21,519 bases of DNA from an uncultured Christensenella sp. (GTDB lineage Bacteria; Bacillota; Clostridia; Christensenellales; Borkfalkiaceae), in the NCBI GenBank assembly GCA_910586245.1, contig CAJUFY010000011.1:1-21519 (forward strand), given 5' to 3'. A program made the position numbers and the translations under genes. Of the stretch, positions 21,444-21,519 are shown piece after piece; position 1 is the stretch's first letter; each line of letters begins with the position of its first letter. Under the pieces are notes generated by a model that was not told the DNA's origin, searched no databases, and saw nothing but the letters and a program-made list of their open reading frames with translations.

Positions 21444-21519
21444 GGTGCACCGTAAGAGATTCGAACTCCTGGCCTTCGGTTCCGTAGACCGACGCTATAT
21501 CCAGCTTAGCTAACGGTGC
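21443..21519 (-). tRNA. tRNA-Arg(ACG), CCA encoded
   Basis: A complete cloverleaf ends exactly at the window edge: acceptor stem GCACCGT/ACGGTGC, D arm GCTAAGCTGGATATAGC, anticodon arm TCGGT-CTACGGA-ACCGA with ACG (complement of 21483-21485), T arm AGGAG-TTCGAAT-CTCTT, discriminator A and encoded CCA at 21445-21443. A34 would be edited to inosine by TadA, so it reads CGU, CGC and CGA. More tRNA genes may precede it beyond the edge. Confidence 0.97.

Overview
The window looks like a chromosome segment of a low-to-mid GC Clostridia-type member of the Bacillota. The evidence is a DnaD-type primosome protein, a YlmC/YmxH sporulation-family PRC-barrel protein, a YwlE-like phosphatase next to Sua5 and RpiB as in the Bacillus ywl cluster, and a DUF951 protein. 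Strong GGAGG ribosome sites and tRNAs with encoded CCA fit this. I cannot place it more precisely from sequence alone.

Left end (1 to about 1430): a more AT-rich stretch that looks like the end of an integrative or conjugative element. It holds the tail of a membrane protein, a 53-residue zinc-ribbon protein, two hairpin terminators (the second preceded by a three-codon reading frame), a mobile-element-type sigma-70 region-4 protein, a 90-bp tandem repeat with a strong hairpin, and a third terminator. It stops beside the 3' end of a tRNA-Leu gene, a common integration target. No integrase or excisionase lies in this stretch.

Middle (19105 down to 1549, minus strand): 17 co-directional genes with no gap over 24 nt and six overlaps, probably one very long operon. 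In order of transcription: sbcD, sbcC, an alpha/beta-hydrolase-like protein with Arg in the nucleophile position, DUF951, signal peptidase I, DegV, a small membrane protein, an ACT-domain protein, its usual partner UPF0210/DUF711, oligoendopeptidase F, replicative helicase DnaB, Sua5, a YwlE-like phosphatase, RpiB, a duplicated DUF1538 membrane protein, a double PII-like protein, and an S51 peptidase. The themes are DNA repair and replication, protein export and turnover, tRNA modification, and a PII-linked membrane system of unknown substrate.

Right end: a back-to-back promoter pair drives sbcD leftwards and a DnaD-family gene rightwards. That DnaD protein ends in what looks like the N-terminal, zinc-binding part of a DnaC-type helicase loader, but the AAA+ ATPase is absent. 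This is the most interesting gene of the window, especially since the DnaB helicase is encoded nearby. A strong hairpin separates it from a convergent ylmC-like gene, followed by a terminator and tRNA-Arg(ACG) at the very edge.

Main points for follow-up: the DnaD/loader fusion, the Ser-to-Arg hydrolase, the DUF1538-PII pair, the absent SbcC zinc hook, and the repeat-bearing element end at tRNA-Leu.
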